Counted from the stretch's first letter, positions 1 to 6,164 are shown. The stretch is 7,310 nucleotides of DNA from Dehalococcoidia bacterium (GCA_030638985.1 DAOWDO010000086.1:1-7310); one strand, 5' to 3'. Program-made: numbers and translations. Notes: a model not told the origin generated them from the letters alone.

Positions 1-1347
1 CTTCCTCGTCTTTTTGGTCATCTTCTCTATCTTTGGCAGGGGGAACCGGTTGACATCGATGACGTTGTCCAGAAAGCGGACGGCGGTTTTAACCGTCTTT
101 GCCATCCTGTCGTAGTCAATGGCCAGGCTGCTGTTGTCGCCGCGCAGCATCCTGGCCAGGTTAATCGAGCCCAGGTTGCACGACTCATAGGGTAAGAGTG
201 GCTGTTCGCCGCAAGGGTTGATGCTCTCGATGCGTCCCAGATGGGGGGTGGGATTGGCCTCGTTGATGCGGTCAATGAAGACGATGCCCGGGTCTCCCGT
301 TTTCCAGGCCATAGCCACCATCTCATCAAATACTTCCCTGGCGTTAAGCTTGCCCGCCACCTCCCGGGTGTGCGGGTTTAAAAGGTTGTAGACGGCCCCG
401 GTTTTAACCGCCTCCATAAACTCAGCGGTTACCGCCACCGAGATATTGAAATTGGCCAGTGAGGTCAGGTCTTCCTTAGCCGTGATAAACTTCATAATAT
501 CCGGGTGGTCAACATTGAGGATAGCCATGTTGGCCCCGCGGCGCGTCCCGCCCTGCTTGATAACATCGGTGGCCACATCAAAAGCCCGCATGAAGGAGAC
601 CGGACCGCTGGCGACACCACCGGTAGAGCCCACGCGGTCTCTTTCCGGCCGCAGCTGGGAGAAAGAAAAACCGGTGCCGCCGCCGCTCTTGTGGATGAGG
701 GCGGTGTTCTTTACCGCCTCAAAGATTGACTCCATCTTGTCCTCAATAGGCAGCACAAAACAGGCAGACAGCTGGCCCAGCTCCCGGCCGGCGTTCATCA
801 GTGTCGGTGAGTTGGGCAGGAAGTCAAGGCTGGTCATCATCCGGTAAAACTCGTCCTCCCATATGCCGGCATCTGCCTCGGGGTTATAGGCTGGCTCGGC
901 CACAGCGATAGCCCGGGCAACGCGGCGGAACATCTCCTCTGGTGTCTCAACGACATTACCCTGCTTGTCCTTCACCAGGTATCTTCTTTCCAGAACCCGC
1001 GATGCGTTCTGTGTAAGATTTAAGCCGGAAGCAGCTTGCGTTTCCTGCGACATGGCCATTTCCCCCTTTACCGTGCTTTCTTCCCCATCCTCACCAGCCA
1101 GGAATTCCTTTACCAGAGTCAGAATCTCAAATTCGGTGGCTGTCCTCTCGTGCTTTCGAGTCCGGGATACCAGGTGCTCCATACCGGGCAGTACCTGCGG
1201 CTTTTCCAGGCGCTCAATCACCTGCTTGGCAAGCCTCTCAATCCGGTTTCTGTCCGACATGCCCACAGACTCGGCAGCAGCAAAAATCACCCGGGCAATC
1301 TGGGTGCGATCAACCGGCCCCCCTCTTGACCTGCCGGTGCCGCTCAT
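1..1347 (-). CDS. nrdJ: Adenosylcobalamin-dependent (class II) ribonucleotide reductase, N-terminal 449 codons, 3' end outside window
   Basis: Reduces ribonucleotides to deoxyribonucleotides using a radical generated from coenzyme B12; cytosolic, and supplies dNTPs. The frame stays open from the ATG at 1347 to the left edge, so the C-terminal part is missing. Visible active-site residues are C196 in LSACFVLP (first redox Cys), N377-x-C379-x-E381 in NPCGEQPLLPYESC (radical Cys with its Asn/Glu partners), and C390 (second redox Cys). The 11-residue spacing from C379 to C390 matches my recollection of the Thermotoga maritima class II enzyme. GGTRRGANMA and SGGGTGFSFSQLRP are further family blocks. 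Residues 1-110 precede the usual start region (LTQNASRVLERRYL) and resemble the helical half of an ATP-cone. The start is supported by GGAGG five bases upstream and by ATGA overlap with the nrdR stop; a TGA lies upstream in frame. It is cotranscribed with nrdR and probably repressed by it. Class assignment is confident; substrate level (NDP or NTP) is not determinable here. Confidence 0.95.
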   Translation of the reverse strand, partial: MSGTGRSRGGPVDRTQIARVIFAAAESVGMSDRNRIERLAKQVIERLEKPQVLPGMEHLVSRTRKHERTATEFEILTLVKEFLAGEDGEESTVKGEMAMSQETQAASGLNLTQNASRVLERRYLVKDKQGNVVETPEEMFRRVARAIAVAEPAYNPEADAGIWEDEFYRMMTSLDFLPNSPTLMNAGRELGQLSACFVLPIEDKMESIFEAVKNTALIHKSGGGTGFSFSQLRPERDRVGSTGGVASGPVSFMRAFDVATDVIKQGGTRRGANMAILNVDHPDIMKFITAKEDLTSLANFNISVAVTAEFMEAVKTGAVYNLLNPHTREVAGKLNAREVFDEMVAMAWKTGDPGIVFIDRINEANPTPHLGRIESINPCGEQPLLPYESCNLGSINLARMLRGDNSSLAIDYDRMAKTVKTAVRFLDNVIDVNRFPLPKIEKMTKKTRK

Positions 1348-1880
1348 CTCTGCCTCCGGCGGCGGCCTCCGGCCAGTACCCCCGACCGCTCTTCAGGCAA
1401 AAGCGGCAGTTGGCCATCGGAGTGGGGAGCCGTTTCAGCACTGACCAGAGTATCCACTTCCTGCTTGAAGTCCGTTATGTCAGCAAAATCACGGTAGACG
1501 CTGGCAAAGCGAATGTAGGCAATGTTATCCAGCTCTTTTAACTTCTTCATCACCATGTCACCGAGGACGGCACTGGCCACCTCCGCCTTGCCCACTTGAT
1601 AGAGCTCGGCTTCGATGTCATCGGCCAGCCGGTCAACAGCGCCAGCCGGCAACGGTCTCTTCTCACAGGCCTTACGAATACCGGCAAGCAGTTTTTCCTT
1701 GCTGAACTCCTCCCGCCGCCGGTCTTTCTTGATGACAAAGAGGCTGGCAGGCAGCACCCGCTCATAGGTTGTAAAACGTGAACTGCACCCCAGACACTGG
1801 CGCCGCCTGCGGACTCCATTGTTGACATCCCGGGAATCCACCACTCTGGAACTATCACTGCCGCAATAGGGACACCGCAT
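1344..1880 (-). CDS. nrdR: Transcriptional repressor NrdR (Zn-ribbon plus ATP-cone)
   Basis: Nucleotide-sensing repressor of ribonucleotide reductase genes; binds paired NrdR boxes when loaded with ATP/dATP. The protein has 178 residues. The N-terminal zinc ribbon has C3-x2-C6 and C29-x2-C32, with the basic VRRRRQCLGC and RFTTYERV blocks typical of the family. The ATP-cone runs from about residue 47 to 136 (FVIKKDRRREEFSKEKL, then IAYIRFASVYRDF). Typical NrdR proteins are about 150-160 residues; this one has roughly 28 extra C-terminal residues that are Pro/Glu/Gly-rich and end in a basic GGRRRRQR tail. The extension covers the nrdJ ribosome binding site and the ATGA junction, so it may be kept partly for translational coupling. 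GAGG lies 7 bases before the ATG. It is first in the operon nrdR-nrdJ, preceded by two NrdR boxes, which indicates autoregulation. Identity is very secure; the function of the tail is unknown. Confidence 0.97.
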   Translation of the reverse strand: MRCPYCGSDSSRVVDSRDVNNGVRRRRQCLGCSSRFTTYERVLPASLFVIKKDRRREEFSKEKLLAGIRKACEKRPLPAGAVDRLADDIEAELYQVGKAEVASAVLGDMVMKKLKELDNIAYIRFASVYRDFADITDFKQEVDTLVSAETAPHSDGQLPLLPEERSGVLAGGRRRRQR

Positions 1881-1887
1881 GACAAAA

Positions 1888-1941
1888 CCTCGCTATATAG
1901 TACAAGAACGATAGCCTACCACAATATATAGTGCTTGTCAA
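1888..1941 (-). promoter_or_regulatory. nrdR-nrdJ promoter with two NrdR boxes 31 bp apart
   Basis: Reading the minus strand, a perfect -35 TTGACA sits at 1941-1936. A 17-bp spacer leads to a weak -10 TAGGCT at 1918-1913. Box 1 (1934-1919) reads GCACTATATATTGTGG and fits the known NrdR-box pattern (CACWATATWTWGTG core) almost perfectly; it lies inside the -35/-10 spacer. Box 2 (1903-1888) reads GTACTATATAGCGAGG, more degenerate on its right half; it overlaps the nrdR Shine-Dalgarno GAGG. The two 16-mers are offset by exactly 31 bp, three helical turns, as is usual for NrdR operator pairs. Repression of both initiation and elongation is plausible. The boxes are seen directly; the exact -10 and transcription start are inferred. 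Confidence 0.85.
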
Positions 1942-1960
1942 GCCAAACTTGGGTACCAGC

Positions 1961-2001
1961 GAAAAAAGAAAAGGCTGCGGGCAGGGGGCCCGCAGCCTTT
2001 T
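1961..2001 (-). terminator. Intrinsic terminator of the mraZ-rsmH-ftsA-ftsZ operon
   Basis: A perfect 14-bp inverted repeat spans 1969-1982 and 1988-2001 (AAAAGGCTGCGGGC paired with GCCCGCAGCCTTTT), with a 5-nt loop. Read on the minus strand it begins 21 bases after the ftsZ stop codon and is followed by CTTTTTTC (1968-1961), giving the U-rich tail of a rho-independent terminator. On the plus strand the stem is followed only by the four T of the stem itself, so it is mainly unidirectional. It separates the division operon from the nrdR promoter about 20 bp further on. Confidence 0.92.
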
Positions 2002-2022
2002 CGAGGGGGAAACCCTAGAATT

Positions 2023-3150
2023 CTAGTGCCAGCTCTTTGCCTTCTGGCTAACCACCTTATCGGATGGCGTCACCGCCTGACGCTGACGGCTGAACAGGGG
2101 ACGCCGCAGGAACGAAGGGACATCCAGTTCGTCCTCGGTCTTGATATTCTTGAGCTGTCGGGTCAGTTCGTCTTCCTCTTTATCCCCATCGAATTCTGTT
2201 TTAGAGACAAAGCCGGTGGCAATCAGCGTAATCCTGACATCACCTCCCATGTTGGGGTCGTGGGCCACGCCAAAGATGATGTTGGCATCCGGGTCCACCG
2301 CCTGCTTAATCACCTCGGCGGCTTCATTGACTTCAAACAGGGTCAGGTCGCTGCCGCCGACAATATTGAACAGCACCCCCTTGGAACCCTCAATGGTAAC
2401 ATCCAGCAGCGGGCTGGCCAGGGCCTCCTTGGCACCGTCCACCGCCCGGTTCTTGCCCGTGCCCCGGCCGATGGACATCCAGGCAGGGCCGGCGTCCTTC
2501 ATCACGGCGCTAACGTCGGCGAAATCAAGGTTAATCATTCCAGGAACGGTGATTACCTCGGAGATAGCCTGAACGCCGTGCCTGAGGACATCATCAGCCA
2601 TCTTAAAGGCGCTATCGACACCGGTCTTCTGATCGCAAAGGTCAATCAGGCGGTCGTTGGGGATTATGATAAGGGTATCAACTTTGCCCAAAAGCTTGCT
2701 GATCCCCTCCTTGGCCACCTCAGAACGGTGAGTACCCTCAAAAGCAAAGGGCTTGGTCACCACAGCGATGGTCAGGGCACCACTCTCCTTGGCCGTCTCA
2801 GCAATAATACCAGCGGCGCCGGTGCCGGTGCCGCCGCCCATGCCGGCGGTGATGAACACCATATCAGCGCCGGCGACCAGCTCTTTAATCTCATCCCGGC
2901 TCTCCTCGGCTGCCTTTTGTCCCTTAGCGCAATCACCACCGACACCCAGCCCCCGGGTAAGTCTTTCCCCTAGCTGGATGCGGGTTGGTGCCTCAGTAAT
3001 GGCCAGTGCCTGGGCATCGGTGTTCATGGCAATGAACTCCACACCCTGAATCTCTTCCCTGACCATGCGGGTCACCGCATTACAACCGCCACCACCGAGG
3101 CCGATAACCTTAATCCTGGCTGGATTGGGAACAAAACTTGTTTTTGCCAT
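2023..3150 (-). CDS. ftsZ: Cell division GTPase FtsZ
   Basis: Tubulin-like GTPase that polymerises into the Z-ring at midcell. The protein has 375 residues, usual for the family. The N-terminal nucleotide-binding loop is IKVIGLGGGGCNAV (13-26), with Cys at a position usually Gly or Ser. The tubulin signature GGGTGTG lies at 105-111, and the catalytic T7 loop NLDFAD has N207, D209 and D212, the same numbers as in E. coli. A conserved C-terminal peptide DVPSFLRR lies at about 343-350, the likely FtsA contact; it is followed by an unusual 25-residue basic tail. The start at 3150 is chosen because MAKTSFVPNPARIKV matches family N-termini and a GGAGGAGG Shine-Dalgarno abuts it; a longer in-frame opening reaching 3261 lies within ftsA and is rejected. 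It is the last gene of the operon, 41 bp after ftsA and just before a strong terminator. Confidence 0.98.
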   Translation of the reverse strand: MAKTSFVPNPARIKVIGLGGGGCNAVTRMVREEIQGVEFIAMNTDAQALAITEAPTRIQLGERLTRGLGVGGDCAKGQKAAEESRDEIKELVAGADMVFITAGMGGGTGTGAAGIIAETAKESGALTIAVVTKPFAFEGTHRSEVAKEGISKLLGKVDTLIIIPNDRLIDLCDQKTGVDSAFKMADDVLRHGVQAISEVITVPGMINLDFADVSAVMKDAGPAWMSIGRGTGKNRAVDGAKEALASPLLDVTIEGSKGVLFNIVGGSDLTLFEVNEAAEVIKQAVDPDANIIFGVAHDPNMGGDVRITLIATGFVSKTEFDGDKEEDELTRQLKNIKTEDELDVPSFLRRPLFSRQRQAVTPSDKVVSQKAKSWH

Positions 3151-3191
3151 TTCCTCCTCCTTTTTTCCTGTCCTCTTTATTTTTTGTCTTA

Positions 3192-4406
3192 CTAACGGAA
3201 CAGGCTTCTGACTTTCAGAGCCAGTTTCCGCAGGCGGAAACCAAACCAACCGCCATTCCATCTCCGGGTGCCACGGTTCTTAGCCCCCCAGAGTAGCAGC
3301 CCAACGCTGGTGGCATATGCCGGGTCACGAACAGTATCGGCAATGCCGGAGATATAAGTAGGTACGCCCACTCTCACCGGCAGCTTCAGTATTTCACGTC
3401 CCAGCGTCTCTATCCCGGAAAGGTTAGCAGTGCCACCGGTGAGCACCATCCCGGCCGGTACCAGCGATTCATAATCAGAACGGGGCAACTCAAGCAGGAT
3501 GAGTCTCAGAATCTCCTCGACCCTTGCCCGGATGATATCACACAGGTCCTGATATGATATGCCGTGCCCGTCCTCTGATATCTGGTTGGCGGTCGCCATC
3601 TGGCTTTCATAGACCGGCATAACACTGCCATACCTCTTCTTCATCTCTTCGGCCACCTCAAAGGGCAGTCCCAATCCGATGGCAATATCGCGGGTAAGCT
3701 GATAACCGGCCACCGGCAGTATGGAGGTATGCCATATACTGCCTTCCCTGAAAACACAGATGTCAGTAGTACCGCCACCGACATCAGCCAGGACAACTCC
3801 CACCTGCTTCTCGTCCGCCGTGAGGACCGCTTCGCTTGAGGCCAGCGGCTCCAGCACCAGGTCATCAATATCAATGCCGAGGCTGCGGATGCACTTGACC
3901 AGATTCTGAATAGAGGTGGCCGCGGCGGTTACAATGTGTGTCTCAACATCAAGCCTGAAACCGTACATTCCCACCGGATTCTTGACGCCGGTCTGACCAT
4001 CAACAGCATAGCCCCGAGGAATGACATGCAGCAGTTTCCTATCGTTGGGCATTTTAATGCTCTGGGCGGTGCTCAACACCCGCCTCAGGTCATCGGGCCG
4101 CACCAGCCGGTCGTTGCGGGTGATAGCCACCACGCCCCGGTTGTTGACCGAGTTGACATGGCGGCCGGTAACCCCGACGTAGGCTGAGTCCACCTTAAAA
4201 TTGCAGGACTGTTCTGCCTTCCTCACCGACTCACGGATCGCCTCCCGGGCGTCGTTGATGTTGACCACCAGTCCCTTGTGCAAACCATGCGAGGGGGTAA
4301 CGCCGACGCCAACTATCCGGGTAGTGCCGGCATCGCTAACCTCGGCAACGGTGGTGCATATCTTGGTGGTACCAACATCAATTGAAGATATAGTGTGTTT
4401 TTTCAT
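3192..4406 (-). CDS. ftsA: Cell division protein FtsA (actin-like Z-ring membrane anchor)
   Basis: Actin-family ATPase that tethers FtsZ polymers to the inner face of the membrane. The protein has 404 residues. Phosphate-1 motif IDVGTTK lies at 9-15; the FtsA-specific 1C subdomain spans about 80-165 (VGVTGRHVNSVNNRG, then GMYGFRLDVETHIVTAA); phosphate-2 motif DVGGGTTD lies at 208-215; the adenosine motif LTGGTANL lies at 322-329. The C-terminal segment from W387 (WFGFRLRKLALKVRSLFR) alternates hydrophobic and basic residues, as expected for the membrane-targeting amphipathic helix. GGAGG lies 6 bases before the ATG at 4406. It is followed by ftsZ after 41 bp and preceded by rsmH after 85 bp. 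The usual upstream neighbours ftsQ, ftsW and mur genes are absent. Identity is secure; the partners in a wall-less cell are unknown. Confidence 0.97.
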   Translation of the reverse strand: MKKHTISSIDVGTTKICTTVAEVSDAGTTRIVGVGVTPSHGLHKGLVVNINDAREAIRESVRKAEQSCNFKVDSAYVGVTGRHVNSVNNRGVVAITRNDRLVRPDDLRRVLSTAQSIKMPNDRKLLHVIPRGYAVDGQTGVKNPVGMYGFRLDVETHIVTAAATSIQNLVKCIRSLGIDIDDLVLEPLASSEAVLTADEKQVGVVLADVGGGTTDICVFREGSIWHTSILPVAGYQLTRDIAIGLGLPFEVAEEMKKRYGSVMPVYESQMATANQISEDGHGISYQDLCDIIRARVEEILRLILLELPRSDYESLVPAGMVLTGGTANLSGIETLGREILKLPVRVGVPTYISGIADTVRDPAYATSVGLLLWGAKNRGTRRWNGGWFGFRLRKLALKVRSLFR

Positions 4407-4464
4407 CTGGCTCCTCCTTTTTATAGCCTATATTTTGACCTATCTGAGCTAATTTAGCCCTCAC
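4378..4464 (-). CDS. Possible 28-codon small ORF overlapping the ftsA start (low confidence)
   Basis: In the 85-bp rsmH-ftsA gap the minus strand carries a very strong Shine-Dalgarno, GGAGGAGG at 4480-4473. Eight bases later comes GTG, opening a 28-codon frame that begins MRAKLAQIGQNIGYKKEE and stops at TGA 4380-4378. It overlaps the first 29 bases of ftsA in another frame, and its KKEE codons are the ftsA ribosome binding site itself. An ATG two bases closer to the Shine-Dalgarno (4466) is followed at once by TGA, giving a start-stop pair. The segment could be a leader peptide coupling ftsA translation to upstream ribosomes, a start-stop ribosome-loading site, or chance. No homology is recognised. 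The peptide is hydrophilic with no membrane segment. Confidence 0.22.
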   Translation of the reverse strand: MRAKLAQIGQNIGYKKEEPDEKTHYIFN

Positions 4465-4491
4465 ATCTTTAACCTCCTCCTCCCGCTTAGG

Positions 4492-5541
4492 TTACTGGAA
4501 CGGCGCCGAAGAAACGCCGAGAACTTCCCGTAAGATAATCGGCTTGCGCCAGCCGCCGGGATTTATGTCACCTAAAAAACTTAATCTCTCGGTGGATTCG
4601 CGCCACTCATCCTCGGTGATGATGCGCTCCGCCGCTCGCAGCCGGGCGCTGCGTGCCCGCGGATTAGCCTCCACCTCAGCTACCGAGGGAGTGATGACCT
4701 TCCTATTGATTATTCTAAGGCGGGCGGTGTGCTGACAGCGGCAAACAGGGACATCCAGCGGACAAATGCAGTCCTTCGATTCCTGCTGCCATAAGCGCTT
4801 GACAATGCGGTCTTCGAGAGAGTGGTAGCTGACGACCACCAGCCTGCCGTCGTAACCAAGCAAATTAACTGCCTGTTTGATGGCGGTTTCCAGGTTCCCA
4901 AGCTCGTTATTGACCGCTATGCGCAGCGCCTGGAAGGTCCTGGTGGCCGGATGGATCCTGCCCTTCCTCGGGCCTATCGCCCCCTCTACCACCCGGGCCA
5001 ACCCGAGGGTGGTCTTTATAGGACGCCCGGCAATAATGCGCCGTGCTATGCGATAGCTGTAGCTCTCTTCGCCGTATTCCCGGATAATACGGGCTAGCTC
5101 TGACTCGGAGTAATCGTTGACAATATCGGCGGCGGTAAGCTTCTGGCCAGGGTCAAAACGCATGTCCAGGGGAGCATCCTGCTGAAAGCTGAACCCACGG
5201 CCACTGCTGGCCAGCTGCAAAGAGGACAGCCCTAGGTCAAAGAGAATACCGTTAACCGGCAGGAAATCGTGCTTTATACAGATCGCCTCTAAATTGGCGA
5301 AGTTATCATTGACAATAAGAACGGAGCTTCCATAGGCGGCCAGTCCGTCACGCGCCGCCTTTACCGCTTCCGGGTCGGCATCAATGCCAAGCAACTGGCC
5401 ACCGGGTGAGCTGCGCTCCATAATAGCGGCGGCATGGCCACCACCGCCAACGGTGCAGTCTATGTAGCGGCCGCCGGGCTGGATGGACAGAGCACCAACG
5501 GTCTCCTTCAGTAGAACCGGTATATGAGTCGGCAGCGACAT
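4492..5541 (-). CDS. rsmH: 16S rRNA (cytosine-1402-N4)-methyltransferase RsmH (MraW)
   Basis: SAM-dependent methylation of N4 of C1402 in the 16S rRNA decoding site. The protein has 349 residues. The N-terminal HIPVLLKETV block is followed by motif I YIDCTVGGGGH (26-36), the acidic SAM loop GIDADPEA (D54), FDLGLSSLQL (101-110), the RGFSF...PLDMRFDP block (115-131), HPATRTFQALRI (197-208) and SYHSLEDRIVKR (238-249). Four Cys at 258, 260, 267 and 269 (CICPLDVPVCRC) look like the metal-binding-type insert found in many non-proteobacterial homologues. After the conserved NPRARSARLR there is an extra tail of about 45 residues. ATG at 5541 is chosen because AGAGG lies 7 bases upstream and it gives the usual N-terminus; an upstream GTG at 5559 would overlap mraZ and has no good ribosome binding site. 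It lies 10 bp after mraZ and is clearly cotranscribed. In E. coli RsmH counteracts MraZ. Confidence 0.97.
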   Translation of the reverse strand: MSLPTHIPVLLKETVGALSIQPGGRYIDCTVGGGGHAAAIMERSSPGGQLLGIDADPEAVKAARDGLAAYGSSVLIVNDNFANLEAICIKHDFLPVNGILFDLGLSSLQLASSGRGFSFQQDAPLDMRFDPGQKLTAADIVNDYSESELARIIREYGEESYSYRIARRIIAGRPIKTTLGLARVVEGAIGPRKGRIHPATRTFQALRIAVNNELGNLETAIKQAVNLLGYDGRLVVVSYHSLEDRIVKRLWQQESKDCICPLDVPVCRCQHTARLRIINRKVITPSVAEVEANPRARSARLRAAERIITEDEWRESTERLSFLGDINPGGWRKPIILREVLGVSSAPFQ

Positions 5542-5551
5542 CACCAAGCCT

Positions 5552-5977
5552 CTAACCACTTTCCATGCTCTCGATTATCTGCCAGGCCTGATCCTGACTG
5601 GCCGACTTTTCTTCGTCCCAAAGGGCCTTGCTCCACAGCTCAAGGTAGTTGTTGGCCCCGGCGACAACTACCTCATCCTCAATCTGGGCATGCTCCCTAA
5701 GAGGCGCCGGCAGACCGATTCTTCCCTGGCCATCGAGGTTGAGGTAGAAAGCGGTGGCAAAAAGAGCCCGGTTGAGCCGCCTTAACTTGCTGCGGGTTAT
5801 CGGGCCACCGGTAAGGGAGTCAGCCAGCTTCTTCCACTCCGGCAGGGTATAAGCAGTAATGCACCTCTCTATGCCTGGCGTCAGTACCACGCCGTCCTTC
5901 AGCCGCGCCCGAAAACGAGGCGGCAGCGGCACCCTGCCCTTATCATCCAGCTTGTATTCAAACTCGCCGAAAAACAT
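5552..5977 (-). CDS. mraZ: Transcriptional regulator MraZ
   Basis: DNA-binding regulator at the head of division (dcw) clusters; forms rings and binds tandem repeats in its own promoter. The protein has 141 residues, normal length. Two SpoVT/AbrB-type half-domains each carry the diagnostic DxxGR signature: DDKGRVPLP at about 11-19 and DGQGRIGLP at about 82-90. The N-terminus MFFGEFEYKLDDKGR is canonical. The Shine-Dalgarno is weak and close (AGGG three bases before the ATG), unlike the strong ones of ftsA and ftsZ; this may keep the regulator at low level. It is the first gene of the operon mraZ-rsmH-ftsA-ftsZ. Upstream are AAGTGG-type repeats consistent with autoregulation. Confidence 0.96.
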   Translation of the reverse strand: MFFGEFEYKLDDKGRVPLPPRFRARLKDGVVLTPGIERCITAYTLPEWKKLADSLTGGPITRSKLRRLNRALFATAFYLNLDGQGRIGLPAPLREHAQIEDEVVVAGANNYLELWSKALWDEEKSASQDQAWQIIESMESG

Positions 5978-6036
5978 CTGCCCTATTTAAACCTGCCCAA
6001 CTCCAGACCAAGAGGCCACCGAATGAGACCTAATCT

Positions 6037-6101
6037 CCCCTTTTTCACCACTTTCCCCCACTTGACAACAATTCTACTACACTTCACCCACCACTTGTCA
6101 A
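6037..6101 (-). promoter_or_regulatory. mraZ operon promoter with tandem MraZ-type operator repeats
   Basis: On the minus strand there is a perfect -35 TTGACA (6101-6096). A 19-bp spacer, rather long, leads to -10 TAGAAT (6076-6071, five of six matches). AAGTGG-type repeats start at 6096 (AAGTGG), 6084 (AAGTGT), 6063 (AAGTGG), 6053 (AAGTGG) and 6043 (AAAGGG). The last three are spaced exactly 10 bp, and the blocks TTGACAAGTGG and TTGTCAAGTGG are 33 bp apart. MraZ operators described in E. coli and mycoplasmas are tandem GTGG/AAAGTG-like repeats with about one-turn phasing, so this array probably binds MraZ. The repeats are seen directly; binding is inferred. Confidence 0.72.
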
Positions 6102-6137
6102 TACTTTACAGTTAAATTTTTACCAAGTAGTACTATT

Positions 6138-6164
6138 TTGTTAGGTCAGGCTGTGTGGTAATAT
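6138..6164 (+). promoter_or_regulatory. Candidate trmD promoter (extended -10 type)
   Basis: TGGTAATAT at 6156-6164 fits an extended -10 (TGn followed by TAATAT, four of six matches). A -35-like TTGTTA at 6138-6143 is 15 bp upstream, shorter than ideal. It gives a leader of about 35 nt to the trmD ATG. No better plus-strand pair was found between 6060 and 6200. The call is tentative. Confidence 0.35.

Noticed and set aside
446..847. Plus-strand frames opposite nrdJ.
   Set aside because: The minus strand encodes all class II reductase active-site motifs through this region; the plus frames are shadows.
2026..2973. Long plus-strand open frame (315 codons) opposite ftsZ.
   Set aside because: It is antisense to a clear ftsZ, has no recognisable domain, and is explained by codon-bias shadowing of a GC-rich gene.
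3151..3261. In-frame 37-codon N-terminal extension of ftsZ reaching into ftsA.
   Set aside because: It overlaps the end of ftsA, does not resemble FtsZ N-termini, and ATG 3150 has an ideal GGAGGAGG ribosome binding site.
4407..4440. TATAAA-like -10 just upstream of ftsA (minus strand).
   Set aside because: No -35 hexamer at acceptable spacing was found, so a separate ftsA promoter is not supported.
4448..4458. Small palindrome GCTAATTTAGC in the rsmH-ftsA gap.
   Set aside because: Five-bp arms with a single central base are too short to argue for an operator or hairpin without conservation data.
5542..5559. Upstream GTG start for rsmH at 5559.
   Set aside because: It would overlap mraZ by 8 bp without a good Shine-Dalgarno, while ATG 5541 has AGAGG at 7 bases and matches the family N-terminus.
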